A DNA stretch of 64,000 nt from Marinomonas sp. IMCC 4694 (GTDB lineage Bacteria > Pseudomonadota > Gammaproteobacteria > Pseudomonadales > Marinomonadaceae): assembly GCF_008122525.1 (NCBI RefSeq), contig NZ_VSRV01000001.1:1-64000 (forward strand), in the 5' to 3' direction. Made by a program: the position numbers and the translations under genes. Below, in pieces: positions 1 through 9,243 of this stretch. Positions within the stretch are counted from its first letter, which is position 1. The number at the start of each line of letters is the position of its first letter. The notes below the pieces were generated by a model. It was not told the origin of the DNA. It saw only the letters and a program-made list of their open reading frames with translations, and did no database searches.

Positions 1-1557
1 GTGTCTTTGGAGCATTGGAATCTTTGTCTGCAGCGTTTGCAGGGTGAGTTTTCCACCTCTCAGTTTAATACCTGGATTCGTCCATTGCAGGCTGAAATGA
101 TGCCGAATGGAGACCTGTGCCTAAGTGCACCGAATCGCTTTGTATTAGATTGGGTGAGTAACAAATATCAAACGCGCATAAAAGAGTTGTTGTCTGAGTT
201 TTCTGGCGATGATTTGGCCCCCGTTTTAAAACTGGCGGTAAATACTCAAAACTTCGCTCAAGCCAATCAATCGACACCGCCCCCACCACCTCTATCGAAT
301 GCTTCGCCTGTTAGCCCTTTGAACAATGAAGTGGTGAGGGAGTCGGGGTATCGCCCTGGGTTTGGAGTGATGGACTATGAAGAGAGTACGCCTCATGCGG
401 ATCTTGAATTTGAGGCCCCATTAACCCTTTCGACGAATGGTCGAGGGTTGCGTGGTGAGCTTGAGCCTTATGAACAAGGGCAGCTGCCATTGGCGACACC
501 GAAACGTAAAGTTCAAGTGGAAGGCGGTATCAATCACGGCGCCAATTTAAACAATTCGTTTACGTTTGATAACTTCATTGAAGGGAAATCCAACCAGCTT
601 GCTCATGCAGCGGCCTTGCAAGTCGCAGAAAATCCAGGGGGTGCCTACAACCCACTTTTTATCTATGGGGGCGTTGGACTGGGTAAAACGCACTTAATGC
701 AAGCGGTCGGCACGGAAATGATGCGCCACAACCCGAATGCGAAAGTCGTGTATTTGCATTCTGAGCGTTTTGTTGCTGATATGGTTAAAGCACTGCAATT
801 GAACGCCATTAACGATTTCAAGCGTTACTATCGTTCGGTGGACGCTTTATTAATAGACGACATTCAATTTTTTGCCGGCAAAGACCGTACACAAGAAGAG
901 TTCTTTCATACCTTCAATGCCTTATTAGAAGGCGGTCAACAGATGATTTTAACCTGTGACCGCTATCCTAAAGAAATTCAAGGCCTTGAAGATCGCTTAA
1001 AATCCCGTTTTGGTTGGGGCTTAACGGTGGCGATTGAGCCACCTGAATTAGAAACTCGCGTGGCGATTTTGATGCGCAAAGCCGACGAAAGTGGCATTAA
1101 GTTGTCATACGATTCGGCGTTTTTTATCGCGCAGAAAATTCGCTCCAACGTACGAGAATTAGAAGGCGCTTTAAAGCGTGTGATTGCCAACTCGCACTTC
1201 ACCGGTCGTGCAATCACCCCGGATTTCGTGCGCGAATCATTAAAAGACCTTTTGGCCTTGCAAGATAAGCTGGTGAACATTGATAATATCCAGCGCATTG
1301 TGGCGGAATACTACAAAATTAAGATCAGCGATTTGCTTTCAAAGCGTCGCAGTCGATCTGTGGCTCGGCCTCGCCAAGTGGCCATGTCATTGGCGAAAGA
1401 ATTAACGAATCACAGCTTGCCAGAAATTGGCGATGCGTTTGGGGGTCGTGATCATACCACGGCATTGCATGCGATTCGTAAGATAAAAGAACTACAAGAC
1501 ACGGATTCTGACATCCGTGAAGACTACAAACAATTAATGCGAATTCTGACCACCTGA
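1..1557 (+). CDS. dnaA: Chromosomal replication initiator protein DnaA
   Basis: DnaA binds DnaA boxes at oriC, melts the origin and loads the helicase. The 518-residue product starts at a GTG on base 1; its N-terminus (MSLEHWNLCLQRLQGE) aligns by eye with the start of E. coli DnaA, so the start is real and the window opens exactly on the gene. Domain I is about residues 1-80. A proline-rich linker follows, including a PPPPP run, and explains the length above the 467 residues of E. coli. The AAA+ domain has Walker A GGVGLGKT at 223-230 and Walker B LLIDD at 283-287. The domain IV DNA-binding signature GGRDHTTALHA is at 481-491. It is followed by dnaN after 32 bases. oriC, if upstream of dnaA as in many gammaproteobacteria, lies outside the window. 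Confidence 0.99.
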   Translation: MSLEHWNLCLQRLQGEFSTSQFNTWIRPLQAEMMPNGDLCLSAPNRFVLDWVSNKYQTRIKELLSEFSGDDLAPVLKLAVNTQNFAQANQSTPPPPPLSNASPVSPLNNEVVRESGYRPGFGVMDYEESTPHADLEFEAPLTLSTNGRGLRGELEPYEQGQLPLATPKRKVQVEGGINHGANLNNSFTFDNFIEGKSNQLAHAAALQVAENPGGAYNPLFIYGGVGLGKTHLMQAVGTEMMRHNPNAKVVYLHSERFVADMVKALQLNAINDFKRYYRSVDALLIDDIQFFAGKDRTQEEFFHTFNALLEGGQQMILTCDRYPKEIQGLEDRLKSRFGWGLTVAIEPPELETRVAILMRKADESGIKLSYDSAFFIAQKIRSNVRELEGALKRVIANSHFTGRAITPDFVRESLKDLLALQDKLVNIDNIQRIVAEYYKIKISDLLSKRRSRSVARPRQVAMSLAKELTNHSLPEIGDAFGGRDHTTALHAIRKIKELQDTDSDIREDYKQLMRILTT

Positions 1558-1589
1558 TGGTCTAAGACTTTGAGTTTACGAGGAAAATA

Positions 1590-2687
1590 ATGAAATTTTC
1601 AGTCGTCCGCGAGACACTTCTTAAGCCACTTCAGCTCGTGGCCGGTGTGGTAGAGCGTAAGCAAACCATGCCTGTCTTAGCCAACGTGTTAGTAGAGGTT
1701 AATAATCAAACCTTGACCTTGACCGGCTCTGATTCCGAAGTCGAATTGATCGGACATCTGCCTTTAGATGAATGTGAAGAAGGCCGCATCACCGTTCCGG
1801 CACGCAAACTGATGGACATCTGCAAAAGCTTGCCCGATAGCGCGGTCATCGAATTTACATTAGACGGGCCAAAAGCCGTGATCCGTTCTGGTCGTTCGCG
1901 TTTTAGTTTATCGACCTTGCCGGCGGACGAATTCCCAAATATCAAAGACATGCACGGTGATTTAACGGTATCAATCGCGCAAAACAGCGTACGTCGTTTA
2001 ATCGACCGCACCGGTTTTGCCATGGCGAACCAAGATGTGCGTTATTATTTAAACGGCATGTTGTTGGAAGTGGCCGATGGTCAACTTCGTGTTGTGGCCA
2101 CCGATGGCCACCGTTTGGCGACAGCAGTAGAAGACGCACAAGTCAGTGGTGATTTGACGCAAGTCATTATGCCGCGCAAAGGCGTGCTGGAACTGAATCG
2201 TTTGTTGAGCGATACCGACGACGTTGTGGAGCTGACCATTGGCACTAATCACATTCGTGCTAAAGTAGCCGAGTATGTATTTACTTCTAAGTTGGTGGAC
2301 GGCAAATTTCCAGATTATCACCGAGTGATTCCACGCAATAACGAAAAAATTGTCATTGCTGACCGTTTAGAGCTGCGTCAAGTGTTTCTTCGCGCGTCGA
2401 TCTTGTCAAACGAAAAATACCGTGGCGTGCGATTGACTCTGTCAAATGGTATGTTGCAAGTGCATGCGAATAACCCAGAGCAAGAAGAAGCCGAAGAGTC
2501 CGTGTTAGTGCAATATCAAGGCGACAACATGGAAGTCGGTTTCAACGTCGGTTACTTGTTGGACGTACTGGGTGTCGTCGACACCCAAGAAGTGCGCCTG
2601 TCCCTGAACGATTCCAACAGCAGCGCTCTAATCGAAGAAGCCAATAGCCATGCCGCGCAATACGTTGTGATGCCAATGCGTTTGTAG
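1590..2687 (+). CDS. dnaN: DNA polymerase III sliding clamp, beta subunit
   Basis: The beta clamp encircles DNA as a dimer and tethers polymerase III and other partners. The product has 365 residues, against 366 in E. coli, and reads through with the three-fold repeated clamp architecture expected of DnaN. It starts MKFSVVRETLLKPLQLVAGVV and ends in the conserved VVMPMRL, the usual C-terminal end of the family. A good ribosome binding site (acgagg) precedes the ATG. It lies 32 bases after dnaA and is probably co-transcribed with it. A separate promoter for recF-gyrB appears just after its stop codon. Confidence 0.99.
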   Translation: MKFSVVRETLLKPLQLVAGVVERKQTMPVLANVLVEVNNQTLTLTGSDSEVELIGHLPLDECEEGRITVPARKLMDICKSLPDSAVIEFTLDGPKAVIRSGRSRFSLSTLPADEFPNIKDMHGDLTVSIAQNSVRRLIDRTGFAMANQDVRYYLNGMLLEVADGQLRVVATDGHRLATAVEDAQVSGDLTQVIMPRKGVLELNRLLSDTDDVVELTIGTNHIRAKVAEYVFTSKLVDGKFPDYHRVIPRNNEKIVIADRLELRQVFLRASILSNEKYRGVRLTLSNGMLQVHANNPEQEEAEESVLVQYQGDNMEVGFNVGYLLDVLGVVDTQEVRLSLNDSNSSALIEEANSHAAQYVVMPMRL

Positions 2688-2690
2688 TGG

Positions 2691-2720
2691 TTGTGACATA
2701 CCGAGTTTCTTCAATATAAT
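2691..2720 (+). promoter_or_regulatory. Predicted sigma-70 promoter for recF-gyrB
   Basis: A perfect TATAAT lies at 2715-2720. A TTGTGA at 2691-2696 gives an 18-base spacer; GTGACA at 2693-2698 would give 16. Transcription would start near 2727, immediately after dnaN ends. This is a sequence prediction only. Confidence 0.5.
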
Positions 2721-2730
2721 TGCTCTATCA

Positions 2731-2766
2731 CTCGCTTGGCATTGACTCCGCAGCATGCCAAGCGAG
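2731..2766 (+). promoter_or_regulatory. 12-bp-arm inverted repeat at the predicted 5' end of the recF-gyrB message
   Basis: CTCGCTTGGCAT (2731-2742) is repeated as its exact reverse complement at 2755-2766 across a 12-base spacer. No T-run follows, so it is not a classical terminator. It would form a strong hairpin about four bases into the transcript from the promoter at 2691-2720. As DNA it could instead be a protein binding site. Which of these it is cannot be decided from sequence. Confidence 0.55.
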
Positions 2767-2797
2767 ACTTCCCTACCCTACGTAAGGTTTATTCGTT

Positions 2798-3904
2798 ATG
2801 CCGCTGGTGCGTTTGGACATCTCTCATGTTCGCAACCTTTCTAGTGTGCGTTTTGAACCCTCGCCCCAAGTCAATATCATTGTTGGTGAAAACGGCAGCG
2901 GCAAAACCTCGGTGCTCGAAGCCATTCATTTGTTGTCCTTCGGTCGCTCGTTTCGCAGCCACAAACACAAAACCTACATCCAGCACGATCACGATGCCTG
3001 TGTTGTCTTCGCCCAATTGCATCAGCCTCAAGGCAGCCCGATTCGAGTCGGCTTGCAACGCTTTCGTGACGGTCAAATCGATGTGCGGATACAAGGTCAG
3101 CGCGCCCAGTCAGTCATTGAATTAGCTGAACGTCTACCGGTGCAGTTGATTAATCCCGATGCGTTTCGATTATTGGAAGGCGCACCCAGCATTCGACGCC
3201 AATTTGTTGACTGGGGCGCGTTCCATTTTGACAAAGACTTCATTCCAGCGTGGCGAGGCTGGCAAAAAGCATTAAAACAGCGGAATACCTTACTCAGACG
3301 TGGTAAAATATCGCTCAGTTTATTGGCGGCATTTGATCAAGAATTAATCCGCTTAGGTGAGCAAGTTAATCAATCTCGTAAAGCGTATGTGGCAAAATTG
3401 ACGCCACATTTTGACGCGGTTCTAGCGCAGTTAACCACGGAACTTTCTGTCTCGTTGCAGTTTTTTCAAGGCTGGGATGCGCAAAAAGATCTACACATGG
3501 CCGTTGAAGCGGGGCGCGAGCGAGACATCGAACTGGGTTACACCCATACCGGCCCTCAGCGGGCGGATTTGCGAGTGAAAACAGCGACAGGTGATGCCCA
3601 AGATTCTTTGTCTCGTGGCCAGTTAAAGCTGGTGGTGTCGGCGTTAAAAATTGCCCAAGGGCAGTTATTGATTGATATGGGTCGCCCCTTGGTATTGTTA
3701 GTGGATGATTTACCTGCGGAACTGGACGCCAACCACCGACAAAAACTGTGTCAGTTGTTGGAGTCATTAAACAGCCAAATTTTTATTACCAGTGTCGAGC
3801 CTGATACCACAGATTTTACGTGGGCTGACACCACAGACGTTCGCCAGTTTTCAATGACTAACGGCGAGCTGTCTTTATTGAGCAAAGGTTTACAGGAGAG
3901 CTAA
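2798..3904 (+). CDS. recF: DNA replication and repair protein RecF
   Basis: RecF is an SMC-like ATPase that helps load RecA at gaps through RecFOR. The product has 368 residues. It shows Walker A GENGSGKT at residues 30-37 in the context IIVGENGSGKTS, an ABC-type signature around LSRGQLKL in the C-terminal third, and a Walker B (LVLLVDDLPAELD) just after it. It starts MPLVRLDISHVRNL at an ATG after TTCGTT; the binding site is poor. Its TAA is directly followed, with no gap, by the gyrB ATG, so translation of the two is probably coupled. The order dnaA-dnaN-recF-gyrB is the standard one. Confidence 0.97.
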   Translation: MPLVRLDISHVRNLSSVRFEPSPQVNIIVGENGSGKTSVLEAIHLLSFGRSFRSHKHKTYIQHDHDACVVFAQLHQPQGSPIRVGLQRFRDGQIDVRIQGQRAQSVIELAERLPVQLINPDAFRLLEGAPSIRRQFVDWGAFHFDKDFIPAWRGWQKALKQRNTLLRRGKISLSLLAAFDQELIRLGEQVNQSRKAYVAKLTPHFDAVLAQLTTELSVSLQFFQGWDAQKDLHMAVEAGRERDIELGYTHTGPQRADLRVKTATGDAQDSLSRGQLKLVVSALKIAQGQLLIDMGRPLVLLVDDLPAELDANHRQKLCQLLESLNSQIFITSVEPDTTDFTWADTTDVRQFSMTNGELSLLSKGLQES

Positions 3905-6328
3905 ATGAGTGAAAATAATTACGATTCGTCCAGTATTAAGGTGCTCAAAGGCCTAGATGCCGTGCGTAAACGCCCAGGAATGTACATTGGTGATACGGAC
4001 GATGGCACCGGTTTGCATCACATGGTGTTTGAAGTCGTGGACAACTCCATTGATGAAGCCCTTGCTGGCCATTGCGATACGATTACGGTACTGATTCACC
4101 CTGACGAATCGATTTCTGTGTCGGATAACGGCCGTGGTATTCCGGTAGATATTCACGAAGAAGAAGGTGTATCTGCCGCCGAGGTTATCATGACGGTGTT
4201 ACACGCCGGCGGTAAGTTCGATGACAACTCTTACAAGGTGTCTGGTGGATTGCACGGCGTGGGTGTGTCTGTGGTAAACGCGTTGTCTGAAGCACTGACC
4301 CTGACGATTCGTAAAAGTGGTAAAGTGTACGAACAGCATTATGTGCATGGCGTACCCCAAGCGCCACTGGCTGTGATCGGTGACTCGGACGGCGCTGGCA
4401 CGACGGTACATTTTAAGCCCTCACCTGCGACGTTTAACAATATTCTGTTTGTTTATGACATCTTAGCAAAGCGCCTGCGTGAATTGTCATTCTTGAATTC
4501 AGGCGTGGCCATCCGACTAAAAGATGAGCGCACAGGAAAAGAAGATTTTTTCAATTACAGCGGTGGCTTACGATCTTTTGTTGAGCATTTAAACACCAAC
4601 AAAACACCGATCAACGATATTTTCCATTTTATCTGCCAGCGTGATGACCTAGAAGACGGCATCGCGGTCGAAGTGGCGTTGCAGTGGAACGAAGGTTTCC
4701 AAGAAAACATTTACTGTTACACCAACAATATTCCTCAGCGCGATGGCGGAACGCATTTAGCCGGTTTCCGTGGTGCTTTAACGCGTACGCTCAATACCTT
4801 TATTGAAAAAGAAGGGCTGGCGAAAAAGCAAAAAGTCGCCACCACCGGCGACGACAGCCGCGAAGGGTTAACCGCGATTGTGTCGGTTAAAGTACCGGAT
4901 CCTAAGTTCTCTTCCCAGACCAAAGACAAGCTCGTCTCGTCGGAAGTAAAAACCGCCGTAGAGCAAGAAATGGCCAAGCGTTTTTCTGAGTATTTACTGG
5001 AAAAACCGAGTGAAGCTAAAATCATCGTTAACAAGATGATCGACGCTGCCCGTGCCCGTGAAGCCGCACGTCGTGCCCGTGATATGACGCGTCGTAAAGG
5101 CGCGCTAGACATCGCAGGCTTGCCGGGTAAATTGGCCGACTGTCAGGAAAAAGACCCAGCGCTTTCTGAAATCTACCTAGTGGAGGGTGACTCTGCGGGT
5201 GGTTCTGCAAAACAAGGTCGTGATCGTCGTACACAAGCGATTTTGCCCCTAAAAGGTAAAATCTTGAACGTCGAGAAAGCCCGTTTTGACAAGATGCTGG
5301 CGTCGGTTGAAGTAGGTACCCTGATCACCGCATTGGGTTGTGGTATCGGCCGTGACGAATTCAATGCCGACAAGCTGCGTTATCACAGCATCGTTATCAT
5401 GACCGATGCCGACGTGGATGGATCGCACATTCGTACTCTGCTGTTGACCTTCTTCTTCCGTCAAATGCCAGAAATCATCGAGCGTGGTCATATCTTCATT
5501 GCACAACCGCCGTTGTTTAAAATCAAACGTGGTAAGCAAGAACAGTACATCAAAGACGAAGCCGCTATGGATCAGCATCTGATCGAAGTGGCGCTTGACG
5601 GCGCGCACATGCACGTCAACGCCGATGCGCCAGGTATTCAAGGCGAACCGTTAGCAAAATTAGTTCGTGATTACATTCAAATTGAAGCCGACATTGATCG
5701 TTTGTCTCGTGTGTATCCAAAAGATGTCATGAGTAAACTTTTGTATTGCAAAGCCTTAACGCAAGACAATCTCACCAACGAAGCCGCTGTGCTGGAATGG
5801 GTAGAAGCGATTCGTGCCCAAATGCCACAAGATGCGCGCACTGGCTTTCGTTTTGACTTCTCTGTGGAAAAAGATGACGAACGTAACCTCTATTTGCCCG
5901 TTGTGGACATCATGTCGCACGGGGTATCGAACCGTTACCGCTTTGAAGGCACTTTCTTTAACTCGCCAGAGTACAAGCGCATCGTGGCCATGTCTGAAAC
6001 CGTGGACGAATTGTTTGGTGAAGAGTCTTACATTCAACGTGGCGAACGTCGTGAACCGGTGAACACCATCAGTGACATGAAAGCGTGGTTGATGAAAGAA
6101 GCCTCTCGCGGCATGACCATCCAGCGCTACAAAGGATTGGGTGAGATGAACCCAGAGCAGCTATGGGAAACCACCATGGACCCTGAAGTACGCCGCATGC
6201 TGCGCGTCACCATCGACGATGCCGTCGCGGCTGACCAAATGTTCACCACCTTGATGGGTGACGAAGTAGAACCACGTCGTAACTTCATTCAAGAAAACGC
6301 ACTAAACGTCGCGAATCTAGACGTATAA
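3905..6328 (+). CDS. gyrB: DNA gyrase subunit B
   Basis: GyrB is the ATPase and TOPRIM subunit of gyrase, which introduces negative supercoils. The product has 807 residues, close to the 804 of E. coli. The GHKL ATPase domain begins SSIKVLKGLDAVRKRPGMYIG and contains EVVDNSIDEA and the glycine-rich GGLHGVGVSVVNAL. The TOPRIM domain has EGDSAGGSA (E427 onward) and DADVDG at 501-506. The C-terminal QRYKGLGEMNPEQLWETTMD motif is intact. A ribosome binding site (aggaga) lies inside the end of recF. A strong terminator follows. Confidence 0.99.
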   Translation: MSENNYDSSSIKVLKGLDAVRKRPGMYIGDTDDGTGLHHMVFEVVDNSIDEALAGHCDTITVLIHPDESISVSDNGRGIPVDIHEEEGVSAAEVIMTVLHAGGKFDDNSYKVSGGLHGVGVSVVNALSEALTLTIRKSGKVYEQHYVHGVPQAPLAVIGDSDGAGTTVHFKPSPATFNNILFVYDILAKRLRELSFLNSGVAIRLKDERTGKEDFFNYSGGLRSFVEHLNTNKTPINDIFHFICQRDDLEDGIAVEVALQWNEGFQENIYCYTNNIPQRDGGTHLAGFRGALTRTLNTFIEKEGLAKKQKVATTGDDSREGLTAIVSVKVPDPKFSSQTKDKLVSSEVKTAVEQEMAKRFSEYLLEKPSEAKIIVNKMIDAARAREAARRARDMTRRKGALDIAGLPGKLADCQEKDPALSEIYLVEGDSAGGSAKQGRDRRTQAILPLKGKILNVEKARFDKMLASVEVGTLITALGCGIGRDEFNADKLRYHSIVIMTDADVDGSHIRTLLLTFFFRQMPEIIERGHIFIAQPPLFKIKRGKQEQYIKDEAAMDQHLIEVALDGAHMHVNADAPGIQGEPLAKLVRDYIQIEADIDRLSRVYPKDVMSKLLYCKALTQDNLTNEAAVLEWVEAIRAQMPQDARTGFRFDFSVEKDDERNLYLPVVDIMSHGVSNRYRFEGTFFNSPEYKRIVAMSETVDELFGEESYIQRGERREPVNTISDMKAWLMKEASRGMTIQRYKGLGEMNPEQLWETTMDPEVRRMLRVTIDDAVAADQMFTTLMGDEVEPRRNFIQENALNVANLDV

Positions 6329-6346
6329 GTATTTGATCTATAAAAT

Positions 6347-6383
6347 AAAAAGCCCCAGCTTCGAAAGAAGCTGGGGCTTTTTA
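6347..6383 (+). terminator. Intrinsic terminator of gyrB
   Basis: The stem AAAAAGCCCCAGCTTC and its complement close a GAAA loop at 6363-6366 and run into a T-tract. The GC-rich stem with A and T flanks would stop transcription in both directions. Confidence 0.9.
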
Positions 6384-6446
6384 TAATGTGTTATGCACTT
6401 CAAGGTTGAATCCGCCATCCCTAAATGTAGAGCGAAAACTAGTTTA

Positions 6447-6482
6447 TAGGGCTTAATTTTCAGGCTGTCAAATTAAGCCCTA
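6447..6482 (-). terminator. 13-bp perfect hairpin downstream of qorB
   Basis: TAGGGCTTAATTT (6447-6459) pairs perfectly with 6470-6482 across a 10-base loop. It lies 10 bases beyond the qorB stop on the minus strand. The T-tract after it is weak, so it may be a terminator or a 3' stabilising hairpin. Confidence 0.6.
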
Positions 6483-6491
6483 TTTGGCAAC

Positions 6492-7340
6492 TTACAACGC
6501 CGCTTTGATACTGGCTTCGATCGAGGTTGTAGGACGCCCAATCAGCGTTGACAGTGTTTTGCTGTCGTTGAATAGTCCGCCTTTCGACGCACCGACTTCA
6601 GAGTCCGCAAGAACCGCTGCGAAGCCTTCTGGTAAGCCTACACCAACAAGAATCTGGGTGTATTCCGCTTCTGGAACGTTTTGGTACGCCACCGTTTTGC
6701 CTGACACTTTGCTAATCGCGGCGGCGTATTCTCTTAGGGTGAAGGCGTTGTCACCTGCTAGCTCGTATACTTTGCCAGCTTGTCCATCTTTAACCAGTAC
6801 TGCGGCAGCGGCAGCAGCATAGTCTGCACGTGCTGCAGTAGACAGTTTTCCATCTTCGGCACAACCAACAACACCATGCTCTAGTGCGGTTGCTACGCCC
6901 ATTGTGTAGTTTTCTGAGTACCAGCCATTGCGAAGTAGTACATAGGGTACGCCAGATTCCGCTAACAGATTTTCTGTTTCTACGTGTTCTTTTGCCAAAA
7001 TAAGAGGCGATGTGTCCGCGTTCAAGATACTGGTGTAAGCAATCAGAGAAACACCTGTTTGTTTGGCCGCATTGATGACGTTGCTGTGTTGAGTCGTACG
7101 TTGGCCTACTTCGCTTGAAGAGATCAACAATACTTTCTCGACACCTTGCATTGCCGCGACAAGAGAATCAAGGTCGCTATAATCCGCTTGGCGAACTTGA
7201 ACGCCCTTTTCTGCTAAATCGACGACTTTCTCTGGGTTACGAACCGCTGCCACGATTTGGTTTGCTGGTGTGGTGTTTAAAAGGTTATCGATAACTAAAC
7301 GGCCAAGTTGGCCAGATACGCCAGTAACTAAAATCATCAT
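6492..7340 (-). CDS. qorB: NAD(P)H:quinone oxidoreductase, NmrA/SDR type (QorB-like)
   Basis: The 282-residue protein is an atypical short-chain dehydrogenase of the NmrA family and resembles E. coli QorB (YtfG), which reduces quinones with NADPH. The dinucleotide-binding motif GVSGQLG is at residues 7-13 and no SDR tyrosine-lysine pair is obvious, as in NmrA-like members. The gene is divergent from an HxlR-family regulator, the same pairing as E. coli ytfG-ytfH, which supports the assignment. Either of the two adjacent ATGs could be the start. A role in electrophile or quinone stress is likely but inferred. Confidence 0.88.
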   Translation of the reverse strand: MMILVTGVSGQLGRLVIDNLLNTTPANQIVAAVRNPEKVVDLAEKGVQVRQADYSDLDSLVAAMQGVEKVLLISSSEVGQRTTQHSNVINAAKQTGVSLIAYTSILNADTSPLILAKEHVETENLLAESGVPYVLLRNGWYSENYTMGVATALEHGVVGCAEDGKLSTAARADYAAAAAAVLVKDGQAGKVYELAGDNAFTLREYAAAISKVSGKTVAYQNVPEAEYTQILVGVGLPEGFAAVLADSEVGASKGGLFNDSKTLSTLIGRPTTSIEASIKAAL

Positions 7341-7420
7341 ATTCTCCTTTGTGTTTTGAGTTGATGGAAGTAGAATATATCACTAACAAACTTTTAGTAA
7401 GTACGTACAAAAAGGTAAGT
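7341..7420. promoter_or_regulatory. Divergent qorB / hxlR control region
   Basis: The 80 bases between the two starts hold the palindrome GTACGTAC at 7401-7408 and two copies of GTAAGTA (7397-7403 and 7415-7421). HxlR-family proteins commonly bind GTAC-containing dyads beside the genes they control, so this is a plausible operator. The second GTAAGTA overlaps the ribosome binding site of the regulator gene. Confidence 0.4.
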
Positions 7421-7834
7421 ATGGAAAATAATGTACAAACTTCACAGAACGGCATGTCGCGCTTATTTGAGAAAGGCGATGTGTTTTCAGACAAATGCCC
7501 TTCCCGTGATATTTTGAAACATGTCACCAGTCGTTGGGGTGTGTTGGTGTTGGTTGCTCTTAAAGATGGTGACACACAGCGCTTTAGTGAATTGCGTCGT
7601 AAGATTGTGGGTGTCAGTGAAAAGATGCTCGCGCAAACTCTTCAAGCCTTGGAATTAGATGGCTTTGTGTTACGTACTTCTTATCCTGTGGTACCGCCTC
7701 ATGTGGAATACAGTCTGACGGATTTAGGGCTAGAAGTGTCCGTTCGAGTGGCCAGTTTGGCGGATTGGATTGAAGACAATATTACCGATATTTTGGCGGC
7801 TCAGTCTTTGCAGAACGATGAATTAAAAACGTAA
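7421..7834 (+). CDS. HxlR-family winged-helix transcriptional regulator
   Basis: The product from the ATG at 7421 has 137 residues and a single winged-helix HxlR domain: CPSRDILKHVTSRWGVLVLVAL, then FSELRRKIVGVSEKMLAQTLQALELDGFV, then the wing VPPHVEYSLTDLG. One cysteine (CPSRDIL) sits at the redox-sensing position common in this family. Upstream in-frame starts at 7349 (TTG) and 7364 exist, but only 7421 has a good ribosome binding site (aaggtaagt), and it matches the usual family length. It is divergent from qorB, which it probably represses, as YtfH is thought to do. Confidence 0.85.
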   Translation: MENNVQTSQNGMSRLFEKGDVFSDKCPSRDILKHVTSRWGVLVLVALKDGDTQRFSELRRKIVGVSEKMLAQTLQALELDGFVLRTSYPVVPPHVEYSLTDLGLEVSVRVASLADWIEDNITDILAAQSLQNDELKT

Positions 7835-7947
7835 TTTATTTATATTTAAAGCGTTTTTTTTTGAAAGTGAACACTTACTTCATATAGCTCCAGCCAAACA
7901 TACCGCTGGATAGCGATGTGTTTGACTGAAGAAAGTAGGCAATGAAT

Positions 7948-9231
7948 TTACATACCCAATTTGTCGCGCAGGTTGTAGTACACAGCGCCAACGGCGGTGT
8001 ACGGGATACGCAGCATGCGGCCGCCGGGGAATTGATACTGCGGCATGCTGGCAAACACATCGAAACGTTCGGTGTCGCCGTGGATAGCATCGGATAGGAT
8101 TTCACCCATGAGGTGGGAATTGGTGACACCGTGACCGGAGTAGCCTTGGGCGTAGTAAAGATTGTCGCCGATTTTACCCACTTGCGGCATGCGCATCATG
8201 GTTAATAAGAAGTTACCTGTCCAAGCAAAGTCGATTTTCACGTCTTTAAGTACGGGGTAAGTCTTGAGCATCTTGGGCACTATGATGGACTCTATTTTAC
8301 CTGGATCGCGGGCGCCATACGTGGTGCCGCCACCATAAATTAAGCGACCGTCGCCAGACAAGCGGTAATAATCTAATAAATAGTTACAGTCTTCTACACA
8401 CAGTCCTGTTGGTAACAGTTGTTTTTGGATAGCTTCCGATAAAGGCTCTGTGGTGATCACTTGTGTGCCACAGGGCATGGCTTTTTTCTCAATGTCGGGT
8501 AATAAACCAAACATGTAGGCGTTACCCGCGACGACCACGGTGTCGGCAATGACGGTGCCTTGTTTTGTGACGACTTTGCCAGGCTTGCCTTGTTCAAGAC
8601 GAATGACTTCGGAATCTTCAAAGATCTGCCCACCCAATGCTTCGAACGCTTTCGCCTGACCCAGTACTAGGTTCAAGGGCTGGATATGACCGCCTTTACG
8701 ATCTAATAAACCACCGGCGTAACGATCTGAGCCGATGTGATCTTGAATGGATGAGGCCGAAAGCAGTTCCAGTTCGTTGTGGCCGTGAGATTCCCACAAC
8801 GCTTTTTTGGCTTTGAGGTCTTCAAATTGTTTTGGGTTGCAGGCCGCAAACACGTTGCCGTGTTTTAGATCGCAATCGATGTCGTATTTCTTAATGCGAT
8901 GACGGATTAATTCAGAACCGGCAAAGGCCATTTTGGCCATTTTTTTGCCGATGTCGTCGCCATAGCTGTTGAAAATATAATCGATGTCTCGGTTAAAGCT
9001 GTTGACGATTTGCCCGCCATTACGGCCCGATGCACCAAAACCGATGCGTGAGCCTTCTACGACGATGACACGCTTGCCTTTTTCGGCCAAGCTCAAAGCG
9101 GTTGAAATACCGGTGAAGCCCGCGCCCACCACACAGACATCGCAGCGATGTTCGCCGGTCAGTTGAGGACGGATGGCCTTGTCGTTAGCAGAGGCGGCGT
9201 AATACGAATTGGCATGATTTGGTGATGTCAT
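7948..9231 (-). CDS. puuB: Gamma-glutamylputrescine oxidase (PuuB-like, copy 1)
   Basis: The 427-residue FAD enzyme belongs to the DadA/GlcD-type oxidoreductase family and matches PuuB in length and layout. PuuB oxidises gamma-glutamylputrescine to the aldehyde with release of ammonia and hydrogen peroxide. The FAD motif GAGFTG is at residues 36-41, followed by the family signature GFGASGRNGGQI, and the C-terminal half has YAQGYSGHGVTNSHLMGE. It is 12 bases downstream of puuC in the same direction, so the two form an operon. A paralogue lies at 15927-17204. Substrate is inferred from family and context. Confidence 0.88.
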   Translation of the reverse strand: MTSPNHANSYYAASANDKAIRPQLTGEHRCDVCVVGAGFTGISTALSLAEKGKRVIVVEGSRIGFGASGRNGGQIVNSFNRDIDYIFNSYGDDIGKKMAKMAFAGSELIRHRIKKYDIDCDLKHGNVFAACNPKQFEDLKAKKALWESHGHNELELLSASSIQDHIGSDRYAGGLLDRKGGHIQPLNLVLGQAKAFEALGGQIFEDSEVIRLEQGKPGKVVTKQGTVIADTVVVAGNAYMFGLLPDIEKKAMPCGTQVITTEPLSEAIQKQLLPTGLCVEDCNYLLDYYRLSGDGRLIYGGGTTYGARDPGKIESIIVPKMLKTYPVLKDVKIDFAWTGNFLLTMMRMPQVGKIGDNLYYAQGYSGHGVTNSHLMGEILSDAIHGDTERFDVFASMPQYQFPGGRMLRIPYTAVGAVYYNLRDKLGM

Positions 9232-9243
9232 AGAAAATCCCTG

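Noticed and set aside
1558..1589. oriC between dnaA and dnaN
   Set aside because: The gap is only 32 bases with no DnaA box cluster; the origin is more likely upstream of dnaA, outside the window.
2736..3125. A 129-codon plus-strand frame overlapping recF
   Set aside because: It lies in another frame of the well-supported recF gene and crosses the 5' hairpin; it has no family resemblance.
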